Of a stretch of DNA of 64,000 nucleotides, positions 7,470 to 15,836 are shown in pieces (position 1 is the first letter of the stretch; each line of letters starts with the position of its first letter). Origin of the DNA: Mycolicibacter sp. MU0083 (GTDB lineage Bacteria; Actinomycetota; Actinomycetes; Mycobacteriales; Mycobacteriaceae). A program made the position numbers and the translations under genes. The stretch is from NCBI RefSeq assembly GCF_963378075.1, contig NZ_OY726394.1, forward strand, positions 1,054,001-1,118,000, given 5' to 3'. The notes beneath the pieces were generated by a model that saw only the letters and a list, made by a program, of their open reading frames with translations, ran no database searches and was not told the DNA's origin.

Positions 7470-7820
7470 CTACCAGACGACGGCGAGGCCCGCCGCGGTC
7501 AGGACCAGCGCCCCGGCGGCATAGAACAGCGCACGGGGCGCCTCACCGGAACGGCGTTGGCGGGCCCGCCCGATGCCGAGCACGGCGCCCAGCGCGATCA
7601 GGATCACCAGCTTGGTCTCGATCTTGGGGTAGTTGAGCACCACTCCCGCGGGCCAGGGGGCGGCCAGGGCCAGTCCGGTCAGCAGGGACAGTCCCACGCC
7701 GTAATCCATGACCGGGGTGAGCTGAAAGCGTCGCGCCGCAGCCTCGGCGAACAGGGCGCCAAACGTCACCGCGAAGCCGATGATGTGCAGCAGAACTATT
7801 ACGTGCCGTAGTACCTCCAC
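7470..7820 (-). CDS. small integral membrane protein
   Basis: A 116-residue protein with four hydrophobic segments: VIVLLHIIGFAVTFGALFA, GVGLSLLTGLALAAPWPA, LVILIALGAVLGIG and LFYAAGALVLTAAGLAVVW. Conserved-looking polar patches are MDYG and NYPKIETK. It resembles uncharacterised mycobacterial membrane proteins; no enzymatic motif is seen. The GTG at 7820 is supported by TAACCT (minus strand, 7833-7828) 7 bases upstream, giving a leaderless mRNA, and by the start of the hydrophobic segment. Codons 3-8 overlap a palindrome that also occurs upstream (7244-7260). Confidence 0.75.
   Translation of the reverse strand: MEVLRHVIVLLHIIGFAVTFGALFAEAAARRFQLTPVMDYGVGLSLLTGLALAAPWPAGVVLNYPKIETKLVILIALGAVLGIGRARQRRSGEAPRALFYAAGALVLTAAGLAVVW
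7797..7813. promoter_or_regulatory. second copy of the TACTACG palindrome at the start of the membrane protein gene
   Basis: TATTACG-TGC-CGTAGTA, 14 of 17 bases identical to 7244-7260 with one arm mismatch. It lies 8-24 bases downstream of the predicted start of transcription of the 7820-7470 gene, where a bound repressor would block elongation. Confidence 0.45.
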
Positions 7821-7870
7821 GTGGCACAGGTTAGCCGCTGGCGGTGGCGAATGGTATTCGATCCCGCGTA

Positions 7871-7996
7871 CTAGTGGCCCGGGTTGCGCGAGTCGTCGGG
7901 GCTCAGCAGTGAGCTCAGGAGTTTGCGCAGGTCGGCCAGTTCGCGGATGGCCAGCGAGAGCTGTTGTCGGGGGTCGGTTTCCGTGGCGGTCGGCAT
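7871..7996 (-). CDS. 41-aa small protein, function unknown
   Basis: ATG at 7996 is preceded by AGGGAGA at a spacing of 7 bases. The product MPTATETDPRQQ.. continues into LSLAIRELADLRKLLSSLL, a short amphipathic leucine-rich helix, and ends SRNPGH. I do not recognise the protein. It lies between two same-strand or divergent genes in a gap otherwise empty of genes. Support is the ribosome binding site and mycobacterial codon use only. Confidence 0.45.
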   Translation of the reverse strand: MPTATETDPRQQLSLAIRELADLRKLLSSLLSPDDSRNPGH

Positions 7997-8187
7997 CGCA
8001 GAATCTCCCTAGTTTCTTCGATGGGCTTACTGGTACCACCACGGTACACAAACAAGGAAGGAAGGCCATCAAAGAAAACTGATGAACGGTCTATCGGACA
8101 GCAATGGATAGCGTAGAAACGACCGACGAATCTTTCATGTGGCCTCCGTCGGGAGCCTTTCGCCGCAAGGTCTCTACCCTGACTGCT

Positions 8188-8700
8188 ATGACCTCCTCGA
8201 CTACCCGTCTCGCCGCCGTCGTCGCCGCCACCAGTGACCCGGCCGCCGCCGACTCGGCCGGCTCCCAGGTCGTCTTCCGCGCTTCGGCCGTCGCCCACGA
8301 TGCGGTGGCCAGCACCGTCACCATGGGCCGCTACAGCGTGGAAGTCGACGAACCGCCCGCCCTGGGCGGGGAGAACACCGCACCCAACCCGGTCGAGTAC
8401 TACCTCGGCTCGCTGCTGTCCTGCCAGGTCGTCACCTGGCGGTACTGGGCCGAGAAGCTGGGCATCGCAGTCGATCAGATCACCGGGCGCGCTGAGGGAG
8501 ACCTCGACGTACGCGGCTTCTTCGGCCTCGCCGACGACGTCCGTCCCGGCTTCAAAGAGGTGCGCGTGGTCATCACCGTGACCGGCCCGGACACCGAAGA
8601 GCGCTACCGGGAACTGCACCAGGTGGTCGAAAAGCACTGCCCGGTCCTGGATATGACCACCAACGTCACCCCGGTGCACAGCACCCTGGAAATCGGGTAG
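8188..8700 (+). CDS. OsmC family protein
   Basis: A 170-residue OsmC/Ohr-fold protein. The two redox cysteines are in LLSCQVVTWR and EKHCPVLDM, the helix-preceding motif is NPVEYYLGSLL. Family members reduce organic hydroperoxides with dihydrolipoamide- or mycothiol-type thiols; YhfA-like subgroups have less clear function. The ATG at 8188 has TACCCT at 8175-8180, seven bases upstream (leaderless); an ATG at 8104 in the same frame adds a poorly matching N-terminus. The next gene starts five bases after its stop, so the two are likely co-expressed. Confidence 0.9.
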   Translation: MTSSTTRLAAVVAATSDPAAADSAGSQVVFRASAVAHDAVASTVTMGRYSVEVDEPPALGGENTAPNPVEYYLGSLLSCQVVTWRYWAEKLGIAVDQITGRAEGDLDVRGFFGLADDVRPGFKEVRVVITVTGPDTEERYRELHQVVEKHCPVLDMTTNVTPVHSTLEIG

Positions 8701-8705
8701 CCGCC

Positions 8706-9029
8706 GTGATCTTCATCGTCGTCAAATTCGCGGTCAAGCCGGAATGGGCGGAGCGCTGGCCGCAGTTGGTGGCCGCCTTCACCGAAGCGACCCGCGCCGA
8801 ACCGGGCAACCTGTGGTTCGACTGGTCGCGCAGCCTCGACGACCCGTGCGAGTACGTGCTCGTCGAGGCGTTTCGGGACGGCGACGCCGGCAGCGCGCAC
8901 GTCAACAGTGACCATTTCAAGCAGGCCATGGCCGACATGCCCCAGGCGCTGGTGTCCACGCCGAAGATCATCAGCCAACAGATCGAGGCCACCGACTGGT
9001 CGGCGATGGGTGAACTGACCATCGACTAG
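8706..9029 (+). CDS. antibiotic-biosynthesis-monooxygenase-domain protein (Rv1117-like)
   Basis: A 107-residue ABM-fold protein: FIVVKFAVKPEWAERWPQLV, EPGNLWFDWSRSLDDPCEYV, and SAHVNSDHFKQA. The pattern EPG...W....DP..YVLVE.F.d..A..AH..S.HF is that of putative quinol monooxygenases (YgiN type). Cofactor-free oxidation of a quinone-like compound is a reasonable expectation but not shown. Length and position agree with Rv1117. GTG start five bases after osmC, with which it probably forms an operon; its last bases overlap the convergent gene. Confidence 0.85.
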   Translation: MIFIVVKFAVKPEWAERWPQLVAAFTEATRAEPGNLWFDWSRSLDDPCEYVLVEAFRDGDAGSAHVNSDHFKQAMADMPQALVSTPKIISQQIEATDWSAMGELTID

Positions 9030-9718
9030 GGCACGACGGAGATCTCCCGACCGAGCTGATAGCCCGGGGCCAAGGGCAGGATGTCGCCGCTCCAGAACGA
9101 CCCGGGGTCGAACCAGTTCGAGTTCTTGTCGGTCGACAGCAGGCCCATCTCCTCGTAGGTGATGGCGACCGTCTCGGCGCAGTAGGCCGTCTGCAGGGCT
9201 ACCTTGCGGTGGCGGGCTTTGCGACGCTGACTGAGTTCGTGGACCTTGCGATCCAGAACCGGGATGCCGCGGGTCCAGTCGCTGGCGGTCGGCAGCCGCC
9301 CCCGCAGCCACCGGCCGGTGAGCCGTGCCGTGGTGGGGAAGGCGGTGCCGTCCATCCGGGCGATGGCACGCAGCAGCTGATCCTCCTGTTCGCGGGTGAC
9401 GGTCCCGCTGAGCTGGCGGAACCAGCAGCGCTGCTCGTAGCGGCCCAGCCACTGTTCGACGGCAGCACGGGCGTCGTTGAGCTGGACACCGCGGTGATTG
9501 GTGCCGGTCCAGTAGTCGAGCAGTTTGTCGCCGAGTTCGGCGTGCCAGATCAGCGGGGGCAGGTCGTCGAGCGCCACCGTCATCCCGACGTGGTTCACCG
9601 GGGCGTTGGACAGCGTCTGGATGGCGCGGTCCGGTCCGGAGCGCCCGCGGAACAGCCAGATGTCACCGGTGCGGGTCTCGGCCAGCACACGTTCCAACGT
9701 CACGGTGTGTTCGTCCAC
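9026..9718 (-). CDS. permuted papain-fold (YiiX/NlpC-P60-like) protein (Rv1118c-like)
   Basis: A 230-residue protein. The early motif APVNHVGMTV and the later AYCAETVAITYEEMG supply a His and a Cys in the order expected of circularly permuted NlpC/P60 proteins (sHvg... then ..yCsE.v). Such proteins are thiol hydrolases or acyltransferases acting on peptides, murein or lipids; the substrate is unknown. No signal peptide is visible. I place the start at the GTG at 9718: TATGGT (minus, 9730-9725) lies 6 bases upstream, and a longer frame from ATG 9751 would overlap the divergent gene. Position matches Rv1118c. Confidence 0.75.
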   Translation of the reverse strand: MDEHTVTLERVLAETRTGDIWLFRGRSGPDRAIQTLSNAPVNHVGMTVALDDLPPLIWHAELGDKLLDYWTGTNHRGVQLNDARAAVEQWLGRYEQRCWFRQLSGTVTREQEDQLLRAIARMDGTAFPTTARLTGRWLRGRLPTASDWTRGIPVLDRKVHELSQRRKARHRKVALQTAYCAETVAITYEEMGLLSTDKNSNWFDPGSFWSGDILPLAPGYQLGREISVVP

Positions 9719-9724
9719 GACAGC

Positions 9725-9734
9725 ACCATAGGGT
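9725..9734. promoter_or_regulatory. overlapping divergent -10 elements
   Basis: TATGGT on the minus strand (9730-9725) and TAGGGT on the plus strand (9729-9734) share two base pairs and each lies 6 bases from a GTG start (9718 minus, 9741 plus). Polymerase could occupy only one of the two at a time. Confidence 0.55.
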
Positions 9735-9740
9735 GTGAGC

Positions 9741-9902
9741 GTGCGCAGCATCTGGAAATGGATCGGCCTGGCCGGCGTGGTCGGCGTCGCCGCCGGGGGA
9801 GTGCTGGTGGTGCGGGACCAGCGCCGGCGGCGGGCCTATACGCCCGAGGAAATCCGGGCCCGGCTTCATCAGCGGTTGGCCGAAGCTGACGGCGACGCCT
9901 GA
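9741..9902 (+). CDS. 53-aa single-pass membrane protein
   Basis: Starts GTG at 9741 and reads VRSIWKWIGLAGVVGVAAGG followed by VLVVRDQRRRRAYTPEEIRA and RLHQRLAEADGDA. One N-terminal transmembrane helix is followed by a basic patch and a cytoplasmic amphipathic helix. The same arrangement occurs in mycobacteria between Rv1118c- and Rv1120c-type genes, where it is often unannotated. A -10 box (TAGGGT) 6 bases upstream predicts a leaderless mRNA. It ends 9 bases before the convergent cyclase gene. Function unknown. Confidence 0.75.
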   Translation: MRSIWKWIGLAGVVGVAAGGVLVVRDQRRRRAYTPEEIRARLHQRLAEADGDA

Positions 9903-9911
9903 CAAACGGGG

Positions 9912-10727
9912 TTAACCGCAGTCCACCGCGTAGAGCCGGTGGGTGCCGGCGAAGCCCTTCAACTCGGCGTCGCGTCCGGCGCCGACGGTGATGTCGTCGC
10001 GGTCTTTGACCGCGTCACGGACCGGGCCGCTGATCAGGATCTGCCCGCCCTCGGCGGCTGCCGCCACTCGGGCGGCCATCGCGACGTTGCGTCCGAACAG
10101 GTCGTCGCCGCGGCGCACCGAACGGCCCATGTGCGCCCCGATCCGGACCTTGATCGGATGCTGCGGTTTGCGGCCGCGCGGCGACGCCAGCGCGTGCTGG
10201 ATGTCGACGGCACAGCGCACCGCCTGCTCGGGCTGCGCGAACGCGATCATGAACCCGTCGCCCTGACTCTTGACGACATGCCCACCGTGCCGGGTGACCA
10301 TGCGCTGCACCATTTCGTCGTGCCGGGCGATCAGCTTCACCCAGGCGCGGTCGCCGATCCGTTCGTTGAGCGCCGTGGATCCCTCGATATCGGTGAACAG
10401 CACCACCACATGCCCGTCGGGGGTCAGCCGGGCCAGGTCGGGCCGCTCCACCTCCGCCCAATCGGCGAGGTCTTCGATCGAGCTGCGCACCGCTGCACCG
10501 AATCCCTGCTTGCGCACCAGGTTCGCGGTCTGCCACATGGTTTTGACGGCTTCACGCCCGCCGCTGAGCAACAGATTCCGGGTGTCGACGCGGCCGCGCA
10601 GGTCCGCCACCTCGGCTTGGACCCGCCGCAGGCGTGCGGTCAACACCGCCAGCGCGACGCCCTCGCCGACGGCCAGAGCCGCCAGCGCGTAGGCCGCGAG
10701 CATCGGCGGCGCGAACCACCCCGTCAA
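9912..10727 (-). CDS. class III adenylate/guanylate cyclase, membrane-anchored (Rv1120c-like)
   Basis: A 271-residue protein: one N-terminal transmembrane helix ([20 protein letters not shown]), a short coiled-coil-like linker, and a catalytic domain from about residue 100. Metal-binding Asp are in LFTDIEGST (D113) and KSQGDGFM (D157); Lys153 occupies the base-selecting position. The segment [15 protein letters not shown] keeps the Asp (209) and Arg (220) but has Ala216 where canonical enzymes have the transition-state Asn. It makes cAMP or cGMP if active. TTG start at 10727 overlaps the bpoB stop (TTGA); ATG 10703 is an alternative. Rv1120c of M. tuberculosis is a shortened homologue. Confidence 0.85.
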   Translation of the reverse strand: MTGWFAPPMLAAYALAALAVGEGVALAVLTARLRRVQAEVADLRGRVDTRNLLLSGGREAVKTMWQTANLVRKQGFGAAVRSSIEDLADWAEVERPDLARLTPDGHVVVLFTDIEGSTALNERIGDRAWVKLIARHDEMVQRMVTRHGGHVVKSQGDGFMIAFAQPEQAVRCAVDIQHALASPRGRKPQHPIKVRIGAHMGRSVRRGDDLFGRNVAMAARVAAAAEGGQILISGPVRDAVKDRDDITVGAGRDAELKGFAGTHRLYAVDCG

Positions 10728-11578
10728 GGGCCGGACACGAACTCGACGACCGCGGCGCTGAAGGCGTCGTTGTCGTCGCCGGCCGCGGTGTGACCGGCCC
10801 CGGACAGTTCGACGAACCGCGCACCGGGAACCTTGGACAGGAAGTCGTCGACGCCTTCGGTGCTCACCACGTCCGACAGCTTGCCGCGGATCAGCAGGAT
10901 CGGGATCTGCAGTCCGATGGCCGCCGACTCGAGTTTCTCGGTGCGCAGCGCCGGATCGTCGCCGGGTTTGGACATCATGGCCGGATCCCAATGCCAGTAC
11001 CAGCGGCCGTCGCGGAACCGCAGATTCTTCTTCAGGCCCTCGGGGCTGCGCGGCTTGGCTCGGTGCGGCAGGTATTCGGCCACCGCCTCGGCGGCCTGCT
11101 CGAGGGAATCGAAGCCGTCGATGTGGCTCAACATGAAGTCCCGAATCCGGGCGCTGCCGTCCTTCTCATAGCGGGGCACCACGTCGACCAACACCAGCTT
11201 GGACACCCGCTGCGGACCGGCCTGGTCGGCGACCATGATGCCGGTCAACCCGCCCATGCTGGCCCCGATCAACGCCACCGGTCGGCCTATCGCGTCGATC
11301 ACCGACAGCGCATCGGCGGTCAGGGTCTCCAGGGAGTAGTCGGCGTTCGGTGAGCGGTCACTGTCGCCGTGGCCGCGGGTGTCCAGGGCGACGACGTGAC
11401 AACCGCGCCCGGCCAGGATCTGGCCGGTCTTATGCCAGGAATACCGATTCTGGCCGCCGCCGTGCAGCATCAGGATCGTCGGATACCCGGCGGCGTCCGG
11501 GGCGCCCCGGTTCCACTCATCGGCGGCCAGCGTGACTCCGTTGACGCCGTCGAACGCGACCGTCTGGGCTGTGCGCAT
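10724..11578 (-). CDS. bpoB: alpha/beta hydrolase, BpoB-like (Rv1123c)
   Basis: A 284-residue alpha/beta hydrolase: oxyanion segment [13 protein letters not shown], nucleophile elbow GASMGG (Ser), acid Asp in RGKLSDVVS, catalytic His in [10 protein letters not shown]. Homologues carry the name non-haem bromoperoxidase, but that activity is an artefact of the fold in most cases; ester or C-C bond hydrolysis is likelier. ATG at 11578 has TACCAT (minus, 11591-11586) 7 bases upstream, so the mRNA is probably leaderless. The cyclase follows with a 4-base overlap, so the two are one operon. Confidence 0.85.
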   Translation of the reverse strand: MRTAQTVAFDGVNGVTLAADEWNRGAPDAAGYPTILMLHGGGQNRYSWHKTGQILAGRGCHVVALDTRGHGDSDRSPNADYSLETLTADALSVIDAIGRPVALIGASMGGLTGIMVADQAGPQRVSKLVLVDVVPRYEKDGSARIRDFMLSHIDGFDSLEQAAEAVAEYLPHRAKPRSPEGLKKNLRFRDGRWYWHWDPAMMSKPGDDPALRTEKLESAAIGLQIPILLIRGKLSDVVSTEGVDDFLSKVPGARFVELSGAGHTAAGDDNDAFSAAVVEFVSGP

Positions 11579-11650
11579 CTCAAAGATGGTAGATAGGTTG
11601 GACGACAGCGCGGACAGAAACGCCCGCCGGTGCGGTCTGAGGGGTATGCG

Positions 11651-12541
11651 ATGAGTGAACCGCGGTGGATCGACGTGACGGCGCCCGAGGTCGAGCTCAA
11701 AGCCTTGAGCTGGGGAACACCGGGTAATCCGGTGGCGTTGTGCCTGCACGGTTTTCCCGACACCGCCTACGGATGGCGACGGGTGGCGCCCGCACTGGTC
11801 GCGGCCGGTTGGCATGTGGTGGCGCCGTTCCTGCGGGGCTACGCACCGTCGGCGATACCGACCGACGGCAGCTATCACCTCGGGGCGCTGATGGACGACG
11901 CGCTGCGGGTTCTCGACGCCGTCGGTAGGACGGGCCGCGACGTGGTGATCGGCCACGACTGGGGGGCGATGACGGCCACAGGACTGGCTGCCATGCCGGA
12001 CAGCCCGTTCACCAAGGCGGTGATCATGTCGGTGCCCCCGCCGGCCGCACTGCGCGGGGTCCGGGGCGTCGGCCGGTTGGCCGTGGCCCGATACCTGCCG
12101 GCCCAGTTGGTGCGCAGCTGGTACATCAGCTATTTCCAACTGCCCTGGCTGCCGGACCGCTCCGCCTCCTGGGTGCTGCCCCTGTTGTGGCGTCGGTGGT
12201 CACCGGGATACGCCGCCGAGGACGACCTGCGGCACGTCGACGCGGCCATCGGGACACCGGACGGCTGGCGTGCGGCACTCGGCCCCTATCGGGCGCTGCG
12301 CAGCCTGCGTGCCCCGGCGCGCTACGCCGGCCTGCACCCCTACTGGCTGCAGCTCCCGACGATCCCGAGCCTGTATCTGCACGGACGCACCGACGGCTGC
12401 ATGACGGCCGCTTTCACCCGCTGGGTTCCGCCGGCACTGCCTGCGGACAGCGCGGTGGCGGTCGTCGACAACGCCGGCCACTTCCTGCAACTCGAGCAGC
12501 CCGACGAGGTCTCCGAGCGGATCCTGCGATTCCTGGCCTGA
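11651..12541 (+). CDS. ephC: epoxide hydrolase-like protein EphC
   Basis: A 296-residue alpha/beta hydrolase: LCLHGFPDTAYGW (oxyanion), VIGHDWGAMTAT with Asp nucleophile, HGRTDGCM (acid) and DNAGHFLQLEQPDE (His). These are the marks of soluble epoxide hydrolases, and the neighbourhood matches Rv1124. It probably opens lipid-derived epoxides in the cytoplasm. Divergent from bpoB with a 72-base shared promoter region; the following acyltransferase-like gene starts on the last base of its stop codon. Confidence 0.85.
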   Translation: MSEPRWIDVTAPEVELKALSWGTPGNPVALCLHGFPDTAYGWRRVAPALVAAGWHVVAPFLRGYAPSAIPTDGSYHLGALMDDALRVLDAVGRTGRDVVIGHDWGAMTATGLAAMPDSPFTKAVIMSVPPPAALRGVRGVGRLAVARYLPAQLVRSWYISYFQLPWLPDRSASWVLPLLWRRWSPGYAAEDDLRHVDAAIGTPDGWRAALGPYRALRSLRAPARYAGLHPYWLQLPTIPSLYLHGRTDGCMTAAFTRWVPPALPADSAVAVVDNAGHFLQLEQPDEVSERILRFLA

Positions 12542-13779
12542 TGCGCGGTCGGCCGATGACCGCGATCGACGCGCAGTTCTACTGGATGTCGGCCAAGATC
12601 CCCAGCGACCAGTTCCTGCTGTACGCGTTCGCCGGGGTACCGGCCGACCTCGACGGCGCTATCGCCGAGGTGCTCGAGCGGGCCCGGGCGGTGCCGGACC
12701 TGACGATCCGGGTGGCCGACGCTTGCGCGCTTCGCTATCCGCGGTGGGTACCGATGACCGGCGGCGTCGCCGCGATGCGGCACCGGGTGGCCGACGACAG
12801 CTGGACCGGGTGCCTGGATGCGATCGTGGCGCTGTCCGACGACCAACTCGACGCCGCCGTGGCGCCGTGGCGGCTGCACGTGTTCGCCCCCGTGCACGGC
12901 ATTCCCGGTCACCCCGGCGCCGGCAGCGTGGCCGTGCTGCAGGTGGCCCACGCGCTCGCCGACGGGGGACGGGCGTCGGCGCTGGCGGCCCGGTTGTTCG
13001 GCCGGGCGGCCACCGTCGCCCCGCTGCGTGCACCCGGCCGTGACGTGCTGCCGTGGCGTGCGGCGGTGGCCGCGCGCGCCCACCGAGACCGTGTCGACGC
13101 CACCCGGGCCGGACTGCTGCCGCCGCCGGTCGGGGACCGCCCACCGTTGGCCACCAACAACCGGCCCGGCGGTTCCCGGACCGTGCGCACCCTGGTGCGC
13201 CGCCGCGACGACCTGCGCGGGCCGACCGTGACGGTCGCGGTGCTCGCGGCGGTGTCGGCGGCACTCTCGGACTACCTCGGCGAACCCTGCGAGCAGCTCG
13301 GTGCCGAAGTGCCGATGGCCAAAGCCGGCACCCGGCGCGCACACAACCATTTCGGCAACGTCCCGGTGGGCCTGTACCCGTCACTGCCGCACGATGCCCG
13401 CTGCGCACGGATCGCCGCGGATCTGACGGTCGGCCGGCTGCGCGGCCGCCATCCCGCGTCGGCCGCAGCCGACCGGGCTTTCGCCGCGACGCCCGCGGCG
13501 CTGCTGCGCTGGGGTGTCCACAATTTCGACGTCGACGCCCGACCGGCACGGGTCGCCGGCAACACCGTGGTCTCCAGCGTGCACCGCGGCGCCGCCGATC
13601 TGCGGTTCGGTGCCGCGCCGGTATCGCTCACCGCGGGATTCCCCGCGCTGTCCCCGGCGATGGGCCTGACTCACGGGGTGCACGGTATCGGGGACGGCGT
13701 CGTGGTCAGTGTGCATGCGGCCGAATCGGCGATCGCCGATATCGAGGGTTATCTACGACTGTTGGACGCCGCGTTGTAG
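12541..13779 (+). CDS. WS/DGAT-like acyltransferase family protein (Rv1125-like)
   Basis: A 412-residue protein beginning MRGRPMTAIDAQFYWMSAKI, which resembles the N-terminus of wax-ester synthase/diacylglycerol acyltransferases. The catalytic HHxxxDG appears as AHALADGGR, i.e. only the second His of the pair is kept, and the C-terminal DUF1298-like region shows HNHFGNVPVGLYP. Acyl transfer to a lipid alcohol is plausible, but the incomplete motif makes activity uncertain. It overlaps ephC by one base (TGATG), so the two are co-translated. A second Met at codon 6 is an alternative start. Confidence 0.7.
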   Translation: MRGRPMTAIDAQFYWMSAKIPSDQFLLYAFAGVPADLDGAIAEVLERARAVPDLTIRVADACALRYPRWVPMTGGVAAMRHRVADDSWTGCLDAIVALSDDQLDAAVAPWRLHVFAPVHGIPGHPGAGSVAVLQVAHALADGGRASALAARLFGRAATVAPLRAPGRDVLPWRAAVAARAHRDRVDATRAGLLPPPVGDRPPLATNNRPGGSRTVRTLVRRRDDLRGPTVTVAVLAAVSAALSDYLGEPCEQLGAEVPMAKAGTRRAHNHFGNVPVGLYPSLPHDARCARIAADLTVGRLRGRHPASAAADRAFAATPAALLRWGVHNFDVDARPARVAGNTVVSSVHRGAADLRFGAAPVSLTAGFPALSPAMGLTHGVHGIGDGVVVSVHAAESAIADIEGYLRLLDAAL

Positions 13780-13788
13780 TTTGGGCCA

Positions 13789-14307
13789 ATGGCCACTGCT
13801 ACTGACGTCGCGTTGCTGCTCCTGCGCCTGGTCCTGGGTCTGACCATGGCGGCCCACGGATTCAACAAGTTCTTCGGAGGGGGCCGGATCCCGGGCACCG
13901 CCAGGTGGTTCGAGAGCATCGGCATGAAGTACGGCAAGTTCCAGGCGGTGACGGCCGCCGTCGCCGAGATCGCCGCCGGCCTGGGTATCGCCGTGGGCTT
14001 GTTCACCCCGATCGCCGCCGCGGGCTTTGTGGCGTTGATGACGGTCGCGGCCTGGACGGTGCACCGGGCGAACGGATTCTTCATCGTCGGTGAGGGCTGG
14101 GAGTACAACCTGATCCTGGCCACCGGCGCCGTCGCGATCGCGATGATCGGGCCGGGTCACCTCAGCGCCGACCACCAGATCTTCTGCCACTGCTGGCAGA
14201 ACGGTTGGCCGGGCCTGGCGATCTCGCTCGGTCTCGGCCTGGCCGGCGCTATCGGCCAGCTGGCCCTGTTCTATCGGCCGGTCAAGTCCGAGGCGACCGG
14301 CGAGTAG
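13789..14307 (+). CDS. DoxX family membrane protein
   Basis: A 172-residue DoxX-fold protein with four transmembrane helices: LLLLRLVLGLTMAAHGFNKF, AEIAAGLGIAVGLFTPIAAA, a central helix GFVALMTVAAW, and [18 protein letters not shown]. The family takes part in respiratory or redox membrane complexes; the partner is unknown here. TAGTTT (13777-13782) is 6 bases before the ATG, so it has its own leaderless promoter inside the end of the preceding gene. Its last 37 bases overlap the 3' end of prpR on the other strand. Confidence 0.85.
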   Translation: MATATDVALLLLRLVLGLTMAAHGFNKFFGGGRIPGTARWFESIGMKYGKFQAVTAAVAEIAAGLGIAVGLFTPIAAAGFVALMTVAAWTVHRANGFFIVGEGWEYNLILATGAVAIAMIGPGHLSADHQIFCHCWQNGWPGLAISLGLGLAGAIGQLALFYRPVKSEATGE

Positions 14308-15716
14308 GGCAGCCCGCTGCCGGCGTTCTCGTCCACCACGACCCGCCGGCCCAGATAGGGGAAGGCCCGCTGCGGGCAGGCCTGCCGATCGCAGATCTTG
14401 CAGCCCGCACCGATCGGCACCACGGTCGCGTCGTCGTTCAGCGCGACCCCGGTCGAATACACCAGCTTGTCGGCGTGCGCCAGATCGCACCCCAGTCCGA
14501 TGGCGAAGGTCTTGTGCTGTCCCAGATAGCCGCGGCCCTCGGGTGGGGTGGTGGTGGCGATCCAGAAGTACTTGCGCCCGTCGGGCATCTGCGCCACCTG
14601 GGTGACGATCCGGCCCGGCTGGCTGAACGCGTCGTGCACCACCCACAGTGGGCAACTGCCGCCGACCCGGCTGAAGTGAAACGCGGTGGCCGACTGCCGT
14701 TTCGAAATGTTGCCGGCCTTGTCGGTGCGCACGAAGATGAACGGCACCCCGCGTCGGCCCGGCTGCTGCAGCGTGGACAACCGATGGCACACCATCTCCA
14801 GCCCCACCTCGAAGCGACGCCCCAACAAATCGATGTCGTAGCGCAGATCGGTCGCCGATCGCTGGAACTGCCGGTACGGCAACAGGAATGCACCCGCAAA
14901 ATAGTTGGCCAGGCCGATCTTGGCCACCCCGCGGGATTCCGGGCTCAACGACTGGTCCCGGGCCACGATGTCCGACATCAACTCCTGCTGGGTCAACAGC
15001 GCCAACTGCGTGGCGATCTGGAAGGCCCGCTGACCCGCCAACAGCCGGCGCGCGATGCGTAATACCCGTGTCTCGGGGTCGAAGACGCGTTTGATTCCGG
15101 TCGGCAGATCATCGACGATGGCCACGGTGACACCCAAGCTGTCGGCCATCAGCGCCGAAAGCTGAATATCCAAGCCGCCGAACCGCATCCCCGAATCGAT
15201 GAACAACTGCTCGGCGGCGTTGTCGAGTTCACCGATGTAGTTGTTGCGGTCGTAGAAGAAGTCTCGGACCTCCTCGAAGGGCATCGGGCGTGCCGCGGCC
15301 TGGGCGGTGTCGCCGGAGACCCGCGACCGGTAGGACTCCAATTCCTCGGTGGCGGCGCGCAGTTGGCGATGCATGGTGAGCAGGCTGTTGCCGATATCGG
15401 GCATGCGTGCGACGAGTTCTTCGATCTGGCCGTCGCTGGCGGCGTGTTCGCCGGCCGTGGCGGTGAACATGTCCCGCAGGTCGGCGACCAGCCGGGCATC
15501 GGCGTCCGCGGAGAAGTACTGCGCGGGCAGGCTGAACCGGTCGGTGAGCGCCAGCAGCACCGGGACGGTGATCGGCCGCTGATCGTTCTCGAGTTGGTTG
15601 ACGTAGCTGGTCGACAGGTTCAGTGCGCGGGCCAGCGCCACCTGGGTCAGGCCGCGTTCCTCCCGCAGACGTCGCAGCCGCGCACCGGCGAAGGTCCGGG
15701 TGGTCGAGGGAGCCAT
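14271..15716 (-). CDS. prpR: PrpR, transcriptional regulator of the methylcitrate cycle
   Basis: A 481-residue ScfR/RamB-type regulator: N-terminal XRE helix-turn-helix ([20 protein letters not shown]), a central IrrE/DUF955-like region, and a C-terminal sensor domain ending in [15 protein letters not shown], the cysteine set that binds an iron-sulfur cluster in the M. tuberculosis homologue Rv1129c. The homologue activates prpD and prpC in response to propionyl-CoA. It is divergent from prpD with a TTTGCAAA site between the genes. The start at ATG 15716 gives a length close to Rv1129c (486 aa); the frame is open upstream through the operator region. Confidence 0.92.
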   Translation of the reverse strand: MAPSTTRTFAGARLRRLREERGLTQVALARALNLSTSYVNQLENDQRPITVPVLLALTDRFSLPAQYFSADADARLVADLRDMFTATAGEHAASDGQIEELVARMPDIGNSLLTMHRQLRAATEELESYRSRVSGDTAQAAARPMPFEEVRDFFYDRNNYIGELDNAAEQLFIDSGMRFGGLDIQLSALMADSLGVTVAIVDDLPTGIKRVFDPETRVLRIARRLLAGQRAFQIATQLALLTQQELMSDIVARDQSLSPESRGVAKIGLANYFAGAFLLPYRQFQRSATDLRYDIDLLGRRFEVGLEMVCHRLSTLQQPGRRGVPFIFVRTDKAGNISKRQSATAFHFSRVGGSCPLWVVHDAFSQPGRIVTQVAQMPDGRKYFWIATTTPPEGRGYLGQHKTFAIGLGCDLAHADKLVYSTGVALNDDATVVPIGAGCKICDRQACPQRAFPYLGRRVVVDENAGSGLPYSPVASDLTGR

Positions 15717-15742
15717 GGCAGGCAGCGTAACCCGGCCGGGCA

Positions 15743-15760
15743 TTCGCAATGTTTGCAAAA
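15743..15760. promoter_or_regulatory. PrpR/RamB operator in the prpR-prpD intergenic region
   Basis: Two adjacent half-palindromes, TTCGCAA (15743-15749) and TTTGCAAA (15752-15759). TTTGCAAA is the core bound by RamB and PrpR regulators in Corynebacteriales. The site lies about 80 bases before prpD and 30 before prpR, suiting activation of prpDBC and autoregulation. Confidence 0.7.
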
Positions 15761-15836
15761 GGGGTGGACTCAGGACGCGGGAATACGCATTTCCCATGCA
15801 TGTCGGTGCTGCATGAGCGTGCGTAGGGTGTGGAAT

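Noticed and set aside
8020..8060. Partial inverted repeat GGTACCACCACGGTAC as an operator
   Set aside because: Arms are short and uneven and no matching copy was found.
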